Assembly: GCF_000282315.2 (NCBI RefSeq)
Contig: NZ_AKJN02000005.1
Location: 186,001 to 250,000, forward strand
Direction: 5' to 3'
Origin: Pseudomonas sp. GM41(2012)
GTDB lineage: Bacteria; Pseudomonadota; Gammaproteobacteria; Pseudomonadales; Pseudomonadaceae
Length of the DNA: 64,000 nt
Position 1 is the first letter of the stretch, and each line of letters opens with the position of its first letter. Shown here in pieces: positions 42,528 to 49,843 of this stretch. The notes beneath the pieces were generated by a model. The model was not told the origin of the DNA and did not search any database. It saw only the letters and a list, made by a program, of their open reading frames with translations. Made by a program: the position numbers and the translations under genes.

Positions 42528-43931
42528 ATGTTGCGTGCAGCATTCGCCGGTCTGGTACTGGCCACATTCACCCTATCGGCCTCCGCCGAAACCATCCGCA
42601 TTGCCATCGGCACCCAGGACACCACGATCAACTGCGCCGCCGGCGGTCTGTTGATTCGCGAGCTCGGCCTGCTGGACAAATACCTGCCCCACGACGGCCC
42701 CTACAAAGACGCCAAGTACGACGTCGAGTGGAAGAACTTCACCAGCGGCGCGCCCCTGACCAACGAGATGGTCGCCGGCAAACTCGACTTCGGCGCCATG
42801 GCCGATTTCCCCGGTTCGTTCAACGGTGTGGCGTTCGAAACCGCGGGCAAGCACAGCCTGTTTATCAGCGTGCTGTCAGGCAGCATCAAGGGCAGTGGCA
42901 ACGGCATCGTGGTGCCTAGCGCATCGAGTGTGCAGTCGCTGGCCGAGCTCAAGGGCAAGACCATTTCCGTGCCGTTTGCCTCGACGGCGCACGGCATGTT
43001 GTTGCGGGCGGTCGCGGCCCAAGGCTGGGACCCGCTCAAAGACGTGAACATCATCGCCCAGCCGCCGGAAGTCGCCGGCTCGGCCTTGCAGGCCGGGAAG
43101 ATCGATGCCCACGCCGACTTCGTGCCGTTCGCCGAACTGTTCCCCAGCCGTGGTTTCGCTCGCAAGATTTACGACGGCGCCCAAGCCAATGCGCCGACCT
43201 TCCACGGGGCGCTGGTGGATCAGGCCTATGCGAAGAAATACCCGGAAATCGTCGTGGCTTACCTGCGCGCAAGCCTTGAAGCCAACCAGTTGCTGGCAGC
43301 AGAACCGGAGAAATACAGCGAGTTGATCGCCAAGGTCACCGGCGTCGATGCCGAGGTCAATTACCTGTTCCACGGTCCACTGGGCGTGCAAACCCGTGAT
43401 CTGAGCTGGAAGCCGGAATACCGTCAGGCCGTCGGGACCGCCATCGACACCCTCAAGCTGTTGAAGAAGGCTGATCGCGGGTTGGACCTCAATACCTTCA
43501 TCGACGACCAATACATCCGCGCTGCGTTCAAGGCGTCGAATCTGGACTACACCGCGCAGTTGGCCAACTACGGGCAGACGCCGCTTAAAGCGGTGGATGC
43601 GTCGAGCGGCAAAGCCATCACCGATTTCAGCCATGTGGCGGAGATCTGGGTGCGTGGCGAGCCGAAGGTTCGGCAGTACGCCTCGGCGGAGTCGGCGTTC
43701 ACCGCGTTGGCCAGTCTGAAGCAGGAAGGCAAAAACATCCGCGCGGTGTATGCCCAGGCGAGTGACAGCGGGATCAAGTTATTGGCGGATCAGGCGTGGT
43801 TTGCCAGTGATGCGAAAGGGCGGCTGAGTGCGTTTCTGCTCAAAGGCCAGGCCCAGCAATTTGCTACGGCGCAGGGCGGAAAAGTCTTCGACTTCACCGA
43901 TGCCACCACCCAGGCCGTCGCTACTCGCTGA
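42528..43931 (+). CDS. SsuA-type ABC transporter substrate-binding protein with extra C-terminal domain
   Basis: The 467-residue protein has a signal peptide (about 1-20, ending LSASA) followed by an SsuA/NMT1-type ligand-binding domain (RIAIGTQDTTINCAAGG, GAMADFPGSFNG, AHADFVPFAELFP) to about residue 340. It then carries roughly 110-130 extra residues, rich in AWFASDAKGRLSAF and FATAQGGKVFDFTDA, which resemble the end of NosL-like domains; SsuA proteins normally lack this. The ATG follows GAGGGG. It delivers an anionic or sulfonate-like ligand to the permease encoded 240 bp downstream. Confidence 0.85.
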   Translation: MLRAAFAGLVLATFTLSASAETIRIAIGTQDTTINCAAGGLLIRELGLLDKYLPHDGPYKDAKYDVEWKNFTSGAPLTNEMVAGKLDFGAMADFPGSFNGVAFETAGKHSLFISVLSGSIKGSGNGIVVPSASSVQSLAELKGKTISVPFASTAHGMLLRAVAAQGWDPLKDVNIIAQPPEVAGSALQAGKIDAHADFVPFAELFPSRGFARKIYDGAQANAPTFHGALVDQAYAKKYPEIVVAYLRASLEANQLLAAEPEKYSELIAKVTGVDAEVNYLFHGPLGVQTRDLSWKPEYRQAVGTAIDTLKLLKKADRGLDLNTFIDDQYIRAAFKASNLDYTAQLANYGQTPLKAVDASSGKAITDFSHVAEIWVRGEPKVRQYASAESAFTALASLKQEGKNIRAVYAQASDSGIKLLADQAWFASDAKGRLSAFLLKGQAQQFATAQGGKVFDFTDATTQAVATR

Positions 43932-44171
43932 GTTGTGGGGGGAGTCAAAAGCCACCCCTCACCCCAACCCTCTCCCCAGTGGGGAGAGGGGGAAAGGGGG
44001 CCGATCTTCATGACTTTCAAAATCTGAGTTCGACTCGATATTTCAGGTCGATGTAACTCGGAAGAACAACTCGGTCAGTCCCCTCGCCCCTCTGGGGCGG
44101 TCCGACGTTTCGGGAGGGTTAGACCGAGGGGTGGTTCTCCCGTCCGACACCATCTACAACTGGAACCCGAC
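43932..44171. repeat. intergenic stretch with GC-rich palindromes
   Basis: The 240-bp gap contains a perfect hairpin, CCCTCTCCCC at 43968-43977 with GGGGAGAGGG at 43981-43990, and related CCCCTCGCCCCTCTGGGG sequences near 44090. These are common intergenic repeats of pseudomonads. I see no gene. Confidence 0.65.
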
Positions 44172-44954
44172 ATGCCCAAATCACTAACGCGCTGGATTCC
44201 CCGAACAGCCTCCTTACTGCTCTGCCTCCTATTCTGGCAACTCGCCGCCAGCCACCACTGGAACCTCGGCCTGGTCACCTTCGCCAACGTCCCGACGCCA
44301 CTGGCGGTCATCCAGGCCGCCCTCGGCCTCGGCGACTCCGGCAAGCTCGCGCAACACCTGGGCAGCAGCCTCAGCCGAGTCTTCGCCGGTTACCTCGCGG
44401 CACTGATCATCGGCATCGCGTTGGGCCTGGCCATCGGTCGCTCGAAATGGGCTGAAGACCTGCTGCTACCACCGCTGGAAGTCCTGCGCCCGATCCCCGC
44501 AGTCGCCTGGATTCCGCTGGCGATCCTGATGTTCCCATCCTCAGAACTGTCGATGGTTTTCATCACCTTTACCGGTGCGCTGTTTCCGATTTTGCTCAAC
44601 ACCGTGCACGGCGTCGAAGGTGTCGACCCACGGCTGATTGCCTCGGCGAAAAGCCTCGGGGCAGGGCGGCGGGCGATTCTGCTGGAGGTGATCCTGCCCG
44701 GCGCTGCGCCGAGCATCATCACCGGCCTGGCGATCGGCATGGGCACCTCATGGTTCTGCCTGGTGACCGCCGAAATGATCTCCGGCCAATACGGCATCGG
44801 CTATTACACCTGGGAGTCCTACACCATCCAGAACTACGCCGACATCGTGGTCGGCATGTTGCTGATTGGCGTACTGGGGATGGGCAGCAGCCTGCTGATC
44901 AAACGTCTGGGCGGGCTGTTCACGCCCTGGCACCGACCACGAGGAAAAGCCTGA
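44172..44954 (+). CDS. SsuC-type ABC transporter permease
   Basis: The 260-residue protein has six hydrophobic helices and the permease EAA-like loop, seen as ASAKSLGAGRRAILLEVILPGAAPSIITG-type sequence (short form ASAKSLGAGRRAILLEVILP). It belongs to the nitrate/sulfonate/taurine branch (SsuC, TauC). It forms the inner-membrane channel with the ATPase, whose ATG overlaps its TGA. Substrate as for the binding protein. Confidence 0.92.
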   Translation: MPKSLTRWIPRTASLLLCLLFWQLAASHHWNLGLVTFANVPTPLAVIQAALGLGDSGKLAQHLGSSLSRVFAGYLAALIIGIALGLAIGRSKWAEDLLLPPLEVLRPIPAVAWIPLAILMFPSSELSMVFITFTGALFPILLNTVHGVEGVDPRLIASAKSLGAGRRAILLEVILPGAAPSIITGLAIGMGTSWFCLVTAEMISGQYGIGYYTWESYTIQNYADIVVGMLLIGVLGMGSSLLIKRLGGLFTPWHRPRGKA

Positions 44955-45802
44955 TGAGCGTGATGCAAACCCCTGAAGGGCGGATCGACATCCGCCAACT
45001 GTCCATCGTCCTCGGCGAACACAAGCAAGCCTTCGAAGCCGTGCAAGGTCTGGATTGCCAGATCGAGCCGGGGCAATTCGTGTGCATTCTCGGGCCGTCC
45101 GGTTGCGGAAAATCGACCCTGCTCGGTGCGCTGGCCGGTCACCTGCAACCGCGAACCGGCACCCTGAAAGTCGACGGTGCACCGGTCTCGGGCCCATCGC
45201 CGCAGCGGGGCATGGTGTTCCAGCACCACACGCTGTTCCCTTGGCGCACCGTGCGCGACAACGTCGCTTTCGGCCTGAAAATGCGCGGCATCGGCAAAGC
45301 CGAACGCCACAAAGCCGCCGACGAAATCCTTGCCCTGGTGGGCCTCGAAGGGTTTGCCGAGCGCTGGCCCGATCAGCTTTCCGGCGGCATGCAGCAACGG
45401 GTAGAAATCGCACGGGTGCTGATCAACCGCCCGCGCCTGTTGCTGATGGACGAACCCTTCGGCGCCCTCGACGCGCTGACCCGGTTGAACATGCAGGAAC
45501 TGCTGCTGGACATCTGGACGCGAATTCGCACCACCGTGGTGTTCGTCACCCATGACATCGATGAAGCGCTGTTCCTCGCCGATCGGCTGCTGGTCATGAG
45601 TTCGCGCCCGGGGCGGATCATCGAAGACCTGCGCCTCGATTTCCCTCGGCCACGCACCACCGAACTGGTCACCAGCCACGAGTTCTCCCGCTTGAAGCGT
45701 CATTGCCTCGAGTTGCTGCGTCACGAAGACGGTCGGCAGTTACCACGCCTGAACCCTCTCGGACTTCCCCTTGAAAACAAACTGCCGCGATTTGCCCTAT
45801 GA
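44954..45802 (+). CDS. SsuB-type ABC transporter ATP-binding protein
   Basis: The 282-residue ATPase has Walker A GPSGCGKST, the signature LSGGMQQRVEIARVL, Walker B LLLMDEPFGALD and the switch histidine in VTHDIDEA. It belongs to the nitrate/sulfonate/taurine group. The start at 44954 forms an ATGA overlap with the permease stop; a longer in-frame extension runs through the permease gene in another frame and is rejected. Its own stop overlaps the start of the HEAT-repeat gene. Confidence 0.94.
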   Translation: MSVMQTPEGRIDIRQLSIVLGEHKQAFEAVQGLDCQIEPGQFVCILGPSGCGKSTLLGALAGHLQPRTGTLKVDGAPVSGPSPQRGMVFQHHTLFPWRTVRDNVAFGLKMRGIGKAERHKAADEILALVGLEGFAERWPDQLSGGMQQRVEIARVLINRPRLLLMDEPFGALDALTRLNMQELLLDIWTRIRTTVVFVTHDIDEALFLADRLLVMSSRPGRIIEDLRLDFPRPRTTELVTSHEFSRLKRHCLELLRHEDGRQLPRLNPLGLPLENKLPRFAL

Positions 45803-46761
45803 CCTCTCTATTCGATGTAACCGATAACGACGACATTCTCGCCCTGCAACCACGCCTGACGGATGAAGATCCCGGCGTGCGCAGAATTGCCCTGATCGAA
45901 CTGGCCGACCTCGAAGAACCGGACGGCTTGCTTTGGCTGGTCAATCGACTGGCTGAAGATCCAACCGAAGAAGTCCGCGCCGAAGCCGCTCGATTGCTCG
46001 AAGCCTGGGAGGACGAACCGGTGGTCGACGCGCTGTGTCAGGCCCTGACCGATCCTTCCCAAGCCGTGCAAGCGGCCGCCGCGCAAAGCCTTAGCCTGCT
46101 CAAGACCGAGGCGGCGGGCAGGGTGATTCTGCCGTGGACCGGGCATGCCGACATCAACGTGCGCATCGCCGCTTTCCGGGCATTGCGTGAGTTGCGCTTT
46201 CCCGATGCCGCCGCTGCCGCGTTAGATGCCTTGACCGACGAAGACGCCAGTGTCCGCCGCGAAGCCGTCGGCGTACTCGGCTGGCTCAAGCAGCTCGATG
46301 CCTTGCCGGCACTTGCTCGATTGGCCAGTGACGACCCGGACACCGAAGTCCGCCGCGCCGCCACCGGCGCCCTTGGCCTGGCCTCCGATGCTGACGTGCT
46401 GCCGGCGCTGCGCCGCGCCTTGCAGGACGAGGCCTGGCAAGTCCGCGAAGAAGCCGCCACCACGCTGGGCAAGGTCGGCCACGTCGACGCCGGTCCGGCC
46501 CTGGTCGAAGCCTTGAGTGACGCTTACTGGCAAGTCCGCCTGCGCGCCACCCGCAGCCTCGGTCGTTTGCGTTACGTCCCGGCCCTTGAAGCGCTGATCG
46601 AAACCCTCGGCCACCGCATCAGCAACCTGCGCAAGGAAGCCGCCCTGGCGCTCGGAGAGTTGAACGATCGGGGCGCCATCGCACCCTTGCAAGCCGCCCA
46701 GGACGACGGCGACCCGGAAGTGCGCAAAGCCGTGCGTATCGCCTTGAGTCAGCTGCAATGA
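45799..46761 (+). CDS. HEAT-repeat protein
   Basis: The 320-residue protein is made of about ten HEAT-like repeats of roughly 31 residues, each with a pattern such as VRREAVGVLGWLKQLDALPALA. It has no signal peptide and no catalytic motif, so it should be a cytoplasmic binding scaffold, like the PBS-lyase or NblB-type repeat proteins that attach cofactors or hold partners. Its ATG overlaps the ATPase stop and its TGA overlaps the DUF971 start. It may help assemble or mature the AprAB-like enzyme. Confidence 0.9.
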   Translation: MTSLFDVTDNDDILALQPRLTDEDPGVRRIALIELADLEEPDGLLWLVNRLAEDPTEEVRAEAARLLEAWEDEPVVDALCQALTDPSQAVQAAAAQSLSLLKTEAAGRVILPWTGHADINVRIAAFRALRELRFPDAAAAALDALTDEDASVRREAVGVLGWLKQLDALPALARLASDDPDTEVRRAATGALGLASDADVLPALRRALQDEAWQVREEAATTLGKVGHVDAGPALVEALSDAYWQVRLRATRSLGRLRYVPALEALIETLGHRISNLRKEAALALGELNDRGAIAPLQAAQDDGDPEVRKAVRIALSQLQ

Positions 46762-47033
46762 ACCCGGTGGCGATTGGCAATTCCCAAGGTAAACAGCAGC
46801 TGCGGTTGAACTGGCCGGATGGTCGCGAGCAGTTGTTGGATCATGCCGAGTTGCGCCGACAGTGTCCGTGTTCGCAGTGCCGGGCGTTTCGGTTGCAGGG
46901 GGTGAGGGTGAAAGTCGATGAGCGCATTCGCGTGATCGAGCTGAATGCCCAAGGCTACGGCCTGCAACTGATCTTCAGCGACGGCCACGAACGCGGCATC
47001 TACCCATGGCCCTACCTCTCAGGACTCACCTGA
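46758..47033 (+). CDS. DUF971 protein
   Basis: The 91-residue protein is a DUF971 domain, the same fold as the N-terminus of gamma-butyrobetaine hydroxylase and the C-terminal part of some Mrp/ApbC iron-sulfur carriers. Its conserved LRRQCPCSQCRAF places cysteines at 36, 38 and 41 (CxCxxC). This suggests metal or iron-sulfur binding. It is the last gene of the operon and starts with an ATGA overlap with the HEAT-repeat gene, so the two probably work together. Confidence 0.9.
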   Translation: MNPVAIGNSQGKQQLRLNWPDGREQLLDHAELRRQCPCSQCRAFRLQGVRVKVDERIRVIELNAQGYGLQLIFSDGHERGIYPWPYLSGLT

Positions 47034-47037
47034 AACC

Positions 47038-47152
47038 TGTAGGAGCTGACGAGTGAAACGAGGCTGCGATCTTTTGATGTTGTTTTTAAAGAACAGCAAG
47101 ATCAAAAGATCGCAGCCTCGTTTCACTCGACAGCTCCTACACAGCTCCTACA
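47038..47152. repeat. REP-type palindrome (GGCTGCGATC type) with extended arms
   Basis: An inverted pair with arms of about 40 bp carries the core GGCTGCGATCTTTTGATC and the added stretch GAGTGAAACGAGG, which is unlike the other copies. It ends with an extra partial repeat of CAGCTCCTACA. It separates the DUF971 gene from lexA2. Confidence 0.9.
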
Positions 47153-47177
47153 AGTCCTTGCCAGAAAAAAGCCAAAA

Positions 47178-47193
47178 GAGTACAAATGTACTC
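47178..47193. promoter_or_regulatory. LexA2-like operator palindrome
   Basis: GAGTACAAATGTACTC is an exact 16-bp palindrome, of the AGTAC-N4-GTACT kind described for the second LexA of pseudomonads. It overlaps the start region of lexA2, so the repressor would also block ribosome access. The usual CTG-N10-CAG box is not seen here. Confidence 0.75.
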
Positions 47194-47803
47194 CATGACG
47201 ACTTTAACTCCCCGCCGTACCGCCATCCTGACCTTTATCCGCGATCGAATCGCCGAGCAGGGCCAGTCTCCGAGCCTCGCTGAAATCAGCGAGGCGTTCG
47301 GTTTCGCCTCCCGCAGCGTGGCGCGCAAGCATGTGCTGGCGCTGACCGAGGCCGGTTTTATCGAGGTCAATGCGCATCAGGCCCGGGGCATTCGTTTGCT
47401 CGGGCAACCGGCGCGGCCCGAGTTGCTGGACGTTCCGGTACTCGGCCGGGTGGCGGCGGGGGCGCCGATCGGTGCCGATGCCGAGGTTCACAGCCGCTTG
47501 CTGCTCGACCCGTCGATCTTCTCGCGGGTGCCGGATTACATGCTGCGGGTCCAGGGTGACTCGATGATTGAGGACGGGATTCTCGACGGCGACCTGGTGG
47601 GCGTGCACCGCAATCCCGAGGCGGTCAACGGCCAGATCGTCGTCGCGCGACTCGACGGGGAAGTCACCATCAAACGTTTCGAACGGGTCGGTGAGAGTGT
47701 CCGATTGCTGCCACGCAATCCGGCCTACAAGCCGATCATCGTCGAAGCCAGTCAGGACCTGGCCATCGAAGGGGTGTTCTGCGGTCTGGTGAGGCAAGGG
47801 TGA
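47186..47803 (+). CDS. lexA2: LexA-type repressor of the mutagenesis cassette (LexA2)
   Basis: The 205-residue protein has an N-terminal winged helix (TLTPRRTAILTFIRDRIAEQ) and a self-cleaving peptidase domain with cleavage site A91-G92 (VAAGAPIG), S126 in QGDSMIEDG and K163 in VTIKRF. The ATG lies inside the operator palindrome; a second ATG at 47195 is a possible alternative. It is followed with overlap by imuA, imuB and dnaE2, the standard damage-induced mutagenesis cassette, which it represses. Confidence 0.92.
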   Translation: MYSMTTLTPRRTAILTFIRDRIAEQGQSPSLAEISEAFGFASRSVARKHVLALTEAGFIEVNAHQARGIRLLGQPARPELLDVPVLGRVAAGAPIGADAEVHSRLLLDPSIFSRVPDYMLRVQGDSMIEDGILDGDLVGVHRNPEAVNGQIVVARLDGEVTIKRFERVGESVRLLPRNPAYKPIIVEASQDLAIEGVFCGLVRQG

Positions 47804-48420
47804 TGGGCGCCGTCGTTGCGCTGGATACGCTGTTCAATGGCGGCCAGGTCTGGAAGGGCCGGCCCGCGCCACCGGCTGTCAGCCCGCAACCCACCGGGCA
47901 TGCCGCGCTGGATGCGGCGTTGCCCACCGGTGGCTGGCCGGAAGCGGCACTGACCGAAATCCTTTTGGCCGGGCAGGGTGTTGGCGAGTTGCAACTGGTG
48001 TGGCCGGCACTGGCGCGGTTGTCCGCTGCGGGCGAGCGCATCGTGCTGGTGGCGCCGCCTTACGTGCCCTATCCCCAGGCCTGGCAGAACGCCGGGGTCG
48101 ATCTGCGTCAGTTGTCGATCATCCAAGCCAGCGAGCGCGATGCCTTGTGGGCAGCGGAACAATGCCTGCGTTCGGGCAGTTGCGGCGCAGTGCTGTGCTG
48201 GCCGCACAAGGCCGATGACCGGGCGTTGCGACGTTTGCAGGTGGCGGCGGAAACCGGCTCGACCCTGGCGTTTGCCTACCGCTCGATCAATGAGGCGATC
48301 AACCCTTCGCCAGCGGCGCTGCGCATCGCCATCGATGCCAAACCTGCGCAATTGCGCGTGCTCAAGTGCCGGGGCGGGTTGGCGCGTTCGGCGCCGATTG
48401 CCTTCCCCGTGGGACATTGA
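47803..48420 (+). CDS. imuA: ImuA, SOS translesion-synthesis accessory protein
   Basis: The 205-residue protein is RecA/SulA-like, with HAALDAALPTGGWPEAALTEIL and AGERIVLVAPPYVPYPQAW as in ImuA. It is thought to connect the ImuB-DnaE2 polymerase complex to RecA filaments. Its ATG overlaps the lexA2 stop (TGATG); the gene ends eight bases before imuB. It has no catalytic motif of its own. Confidence 0.9.
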   Translation: MGAVVALDTLFNGGQVWKGRPAPPAVSPQPTGHAALDAALPTGGWPEAALTEILLAGQGVGELQLVWPALARLSAAGERIVLVAPPYVPYPQAWQNAGVDLRQLSIIQASERDALWAAEQCLRSGSCGAVLCWPHKADDRALRRLQVAAETGSTLAFAYRSINEAINPSPAALRIAIDAKPAQLRVLKCRGGLARSAPIAFPVGH

Positions 48421-48427
48421 GGTTGCC

Positions 48428-49843
48428 ATGCGCTGGGTGTGCATTCTCTTCCCGCAATTGGCGCTGGACGCGGTACTGCGTCAGCGCGCCGATCCCGATG
48501 AGCCGCTGGCGCTGCTGACCGGCCCGGCCCAGCGTCGGGTGTTGCAAGCGGTCAACGCTTCGGCCCGGGCGCTGGGCTTGCGTCCGGGCCAGTCGATGAC
48601 CGCCGCCCAGGCCTTGAGCAAAGGGTTTGTCACGGCTGAATACGACGCTGCCGAGATCGAGCACTGGCAGCAGTTTCTGGCCGCCTGGGCTTATCGATTC
48701 AGTTCACAAGTCAGCGTGCATTACCCGCGTGCGGTGGTATTTGAAATCGAGTCCAGCCTGGGATTGTTCGGCGCCTGGCCGCAATTCGAGGCGCGGTTGC
48801 GGACCGAGCTCGGCGAGTTGGGGTTTCGCCATCGGATTGTTGCCGCGCCCAACCCGGTGGCGGCACGGGTGCTGGCCAACGTTTATGACGGTCTGGTGGT
48901 GCCCGACGATCAAGCCTTGCAACATCATCTTGGACAGTTGCCCATCGACCGGATCGGGCTGGAAACCAGCGTTGCCACCGCGTTGTCGCGCATGGGGCTG
49001 CGCACCTTGAGTCAGGTTCAGGCGTTGCCTCGCCATAGCCTGGCCCGGCGTTTCGAGGCCCAGGTGCTCAAGCATCTGGACGCCTTGCTCGGGTTGCGGC
49101 GGCTGGCGCTGGCGTTCTACTTGCCGCCGGACCGGTTCGATGTGCGCATCGAGCTCAACTTCGACGTGCAGTCGCATCAGGCGCTGCTGTTTCCGTTACG
49201 CCGGCTGACCGGTGACCTGTCGGCGTTTCTTTGCGGTCGGGACAGCGGCGTGCAGCGTTTCGACCTGCACCTGGAGCACGCGGGGTTGCCGGACACCGTC
49301 ATCAAGGTCGGCCTGCTCAGCGCCGAACGTGATCCGGCGATGCTCTTTGAACTGGCCCGGGGCCGGTTGGAGCACGTCCAGGTCGAGGCCCCGGTGCGCG
49401 GTTTTCGCCTGCGCGCCGAAGACTTGCCGGCCTTCGTTCCCCAGTATCAGGAACTGTTCGACGACCGCCCGCAGCAGTCCTTGCCCTGGGAGCAACTGCG
49501 CGAACGCTTGCGTGCGCGGTTGGGGGATGACGCGGTGCAGGGCTTGCGGTTCCAGGCCGATCACCGGCCGGAATGCGCGTGGCAGGCCAGTGTCGACAGT
49601 CAGCGCTGTGCAGGGCTGCCGGCGGTGCAACGTCCGGGTTGGCTGCTGACTGAACCGCTGGCGGTGCACGAAGGTTCGGCGCGCATCCTGATGGGGCCGG
49701 AACGCATCGAGTCCGGTTGGTGGGACGGCGCCGATGTGCGCCGCGATTACTTCCTGATTGAAACCCGTTCCGGCCAGCAGGGCTGGGCTTATCGTGCGGT
49801 CGGTGAGGACGGCCCGTTGTGGCTGCAAGGCTGGTTCGCATGA
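48428..49843 (+). CDS. imuB: ImuB, inactive Y-family polymerase homologue
   Basis: The 471-residue protein is a Y-family DNA polymerase relative ([49 protein letters not shown]). The acidic residues needed for catalysis in the first motif are missing, as in other ImuB proteins, so it acts as a sliding-clamp-binding hub that recruits DnaE2. The ATG at 48428 follows GAGG; an upstream in-frame extension overlaps imuA and is rejected. Its stop overlaps the dnaE2 start. Confidence 0.92.
   Translation: MRWVCILFPQLALDAVLRQRADPDEPLALLTGPAQRRVLQAVNASARALGLRPGQSMTAAQALSKGFVTAEYDAAEIEHWQQFLAAWAYRFSSQVSVHYPRAVVFEIESSLGLFGAWPQFEARLRTELGELGFRHRIVAAPNPVAARVLANVYDGLVVPDDQALQHHLGQLPIDRIGLETSVATALSRMGLRTLSQVQALPRHSLARRFEAQVLKHLDALLGLRRLALAFYLPPDRFDVRIELNFDVQSHQALLFPLRRLTGDLSAFLCGRDSGVQRFDLHLEHAGLPDTVIKVGLLSAERDPAMLFELARGRLEHVQVEAPVRGFRLRAEDLPAFVPQYQELFDDRPQQSLPWEQLRERLRARLGDDAVQGLRFQADHRPECAWQASVDSQRCAGLPAVQRPGWLLTEPLAVHEGSARILMGPERIESGWWDGADVRRDYFLIETRSGQQGWAYRAVGEDGPLWLQGWFA

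Noticed and set aside
47978..48427. 150-residue N-terminal extension of ImuB
   Set aside because: It overlaps the imuA gene in another frame; the ATG at 48428 has a ribosome-binding site and gives the normal ImuB start.
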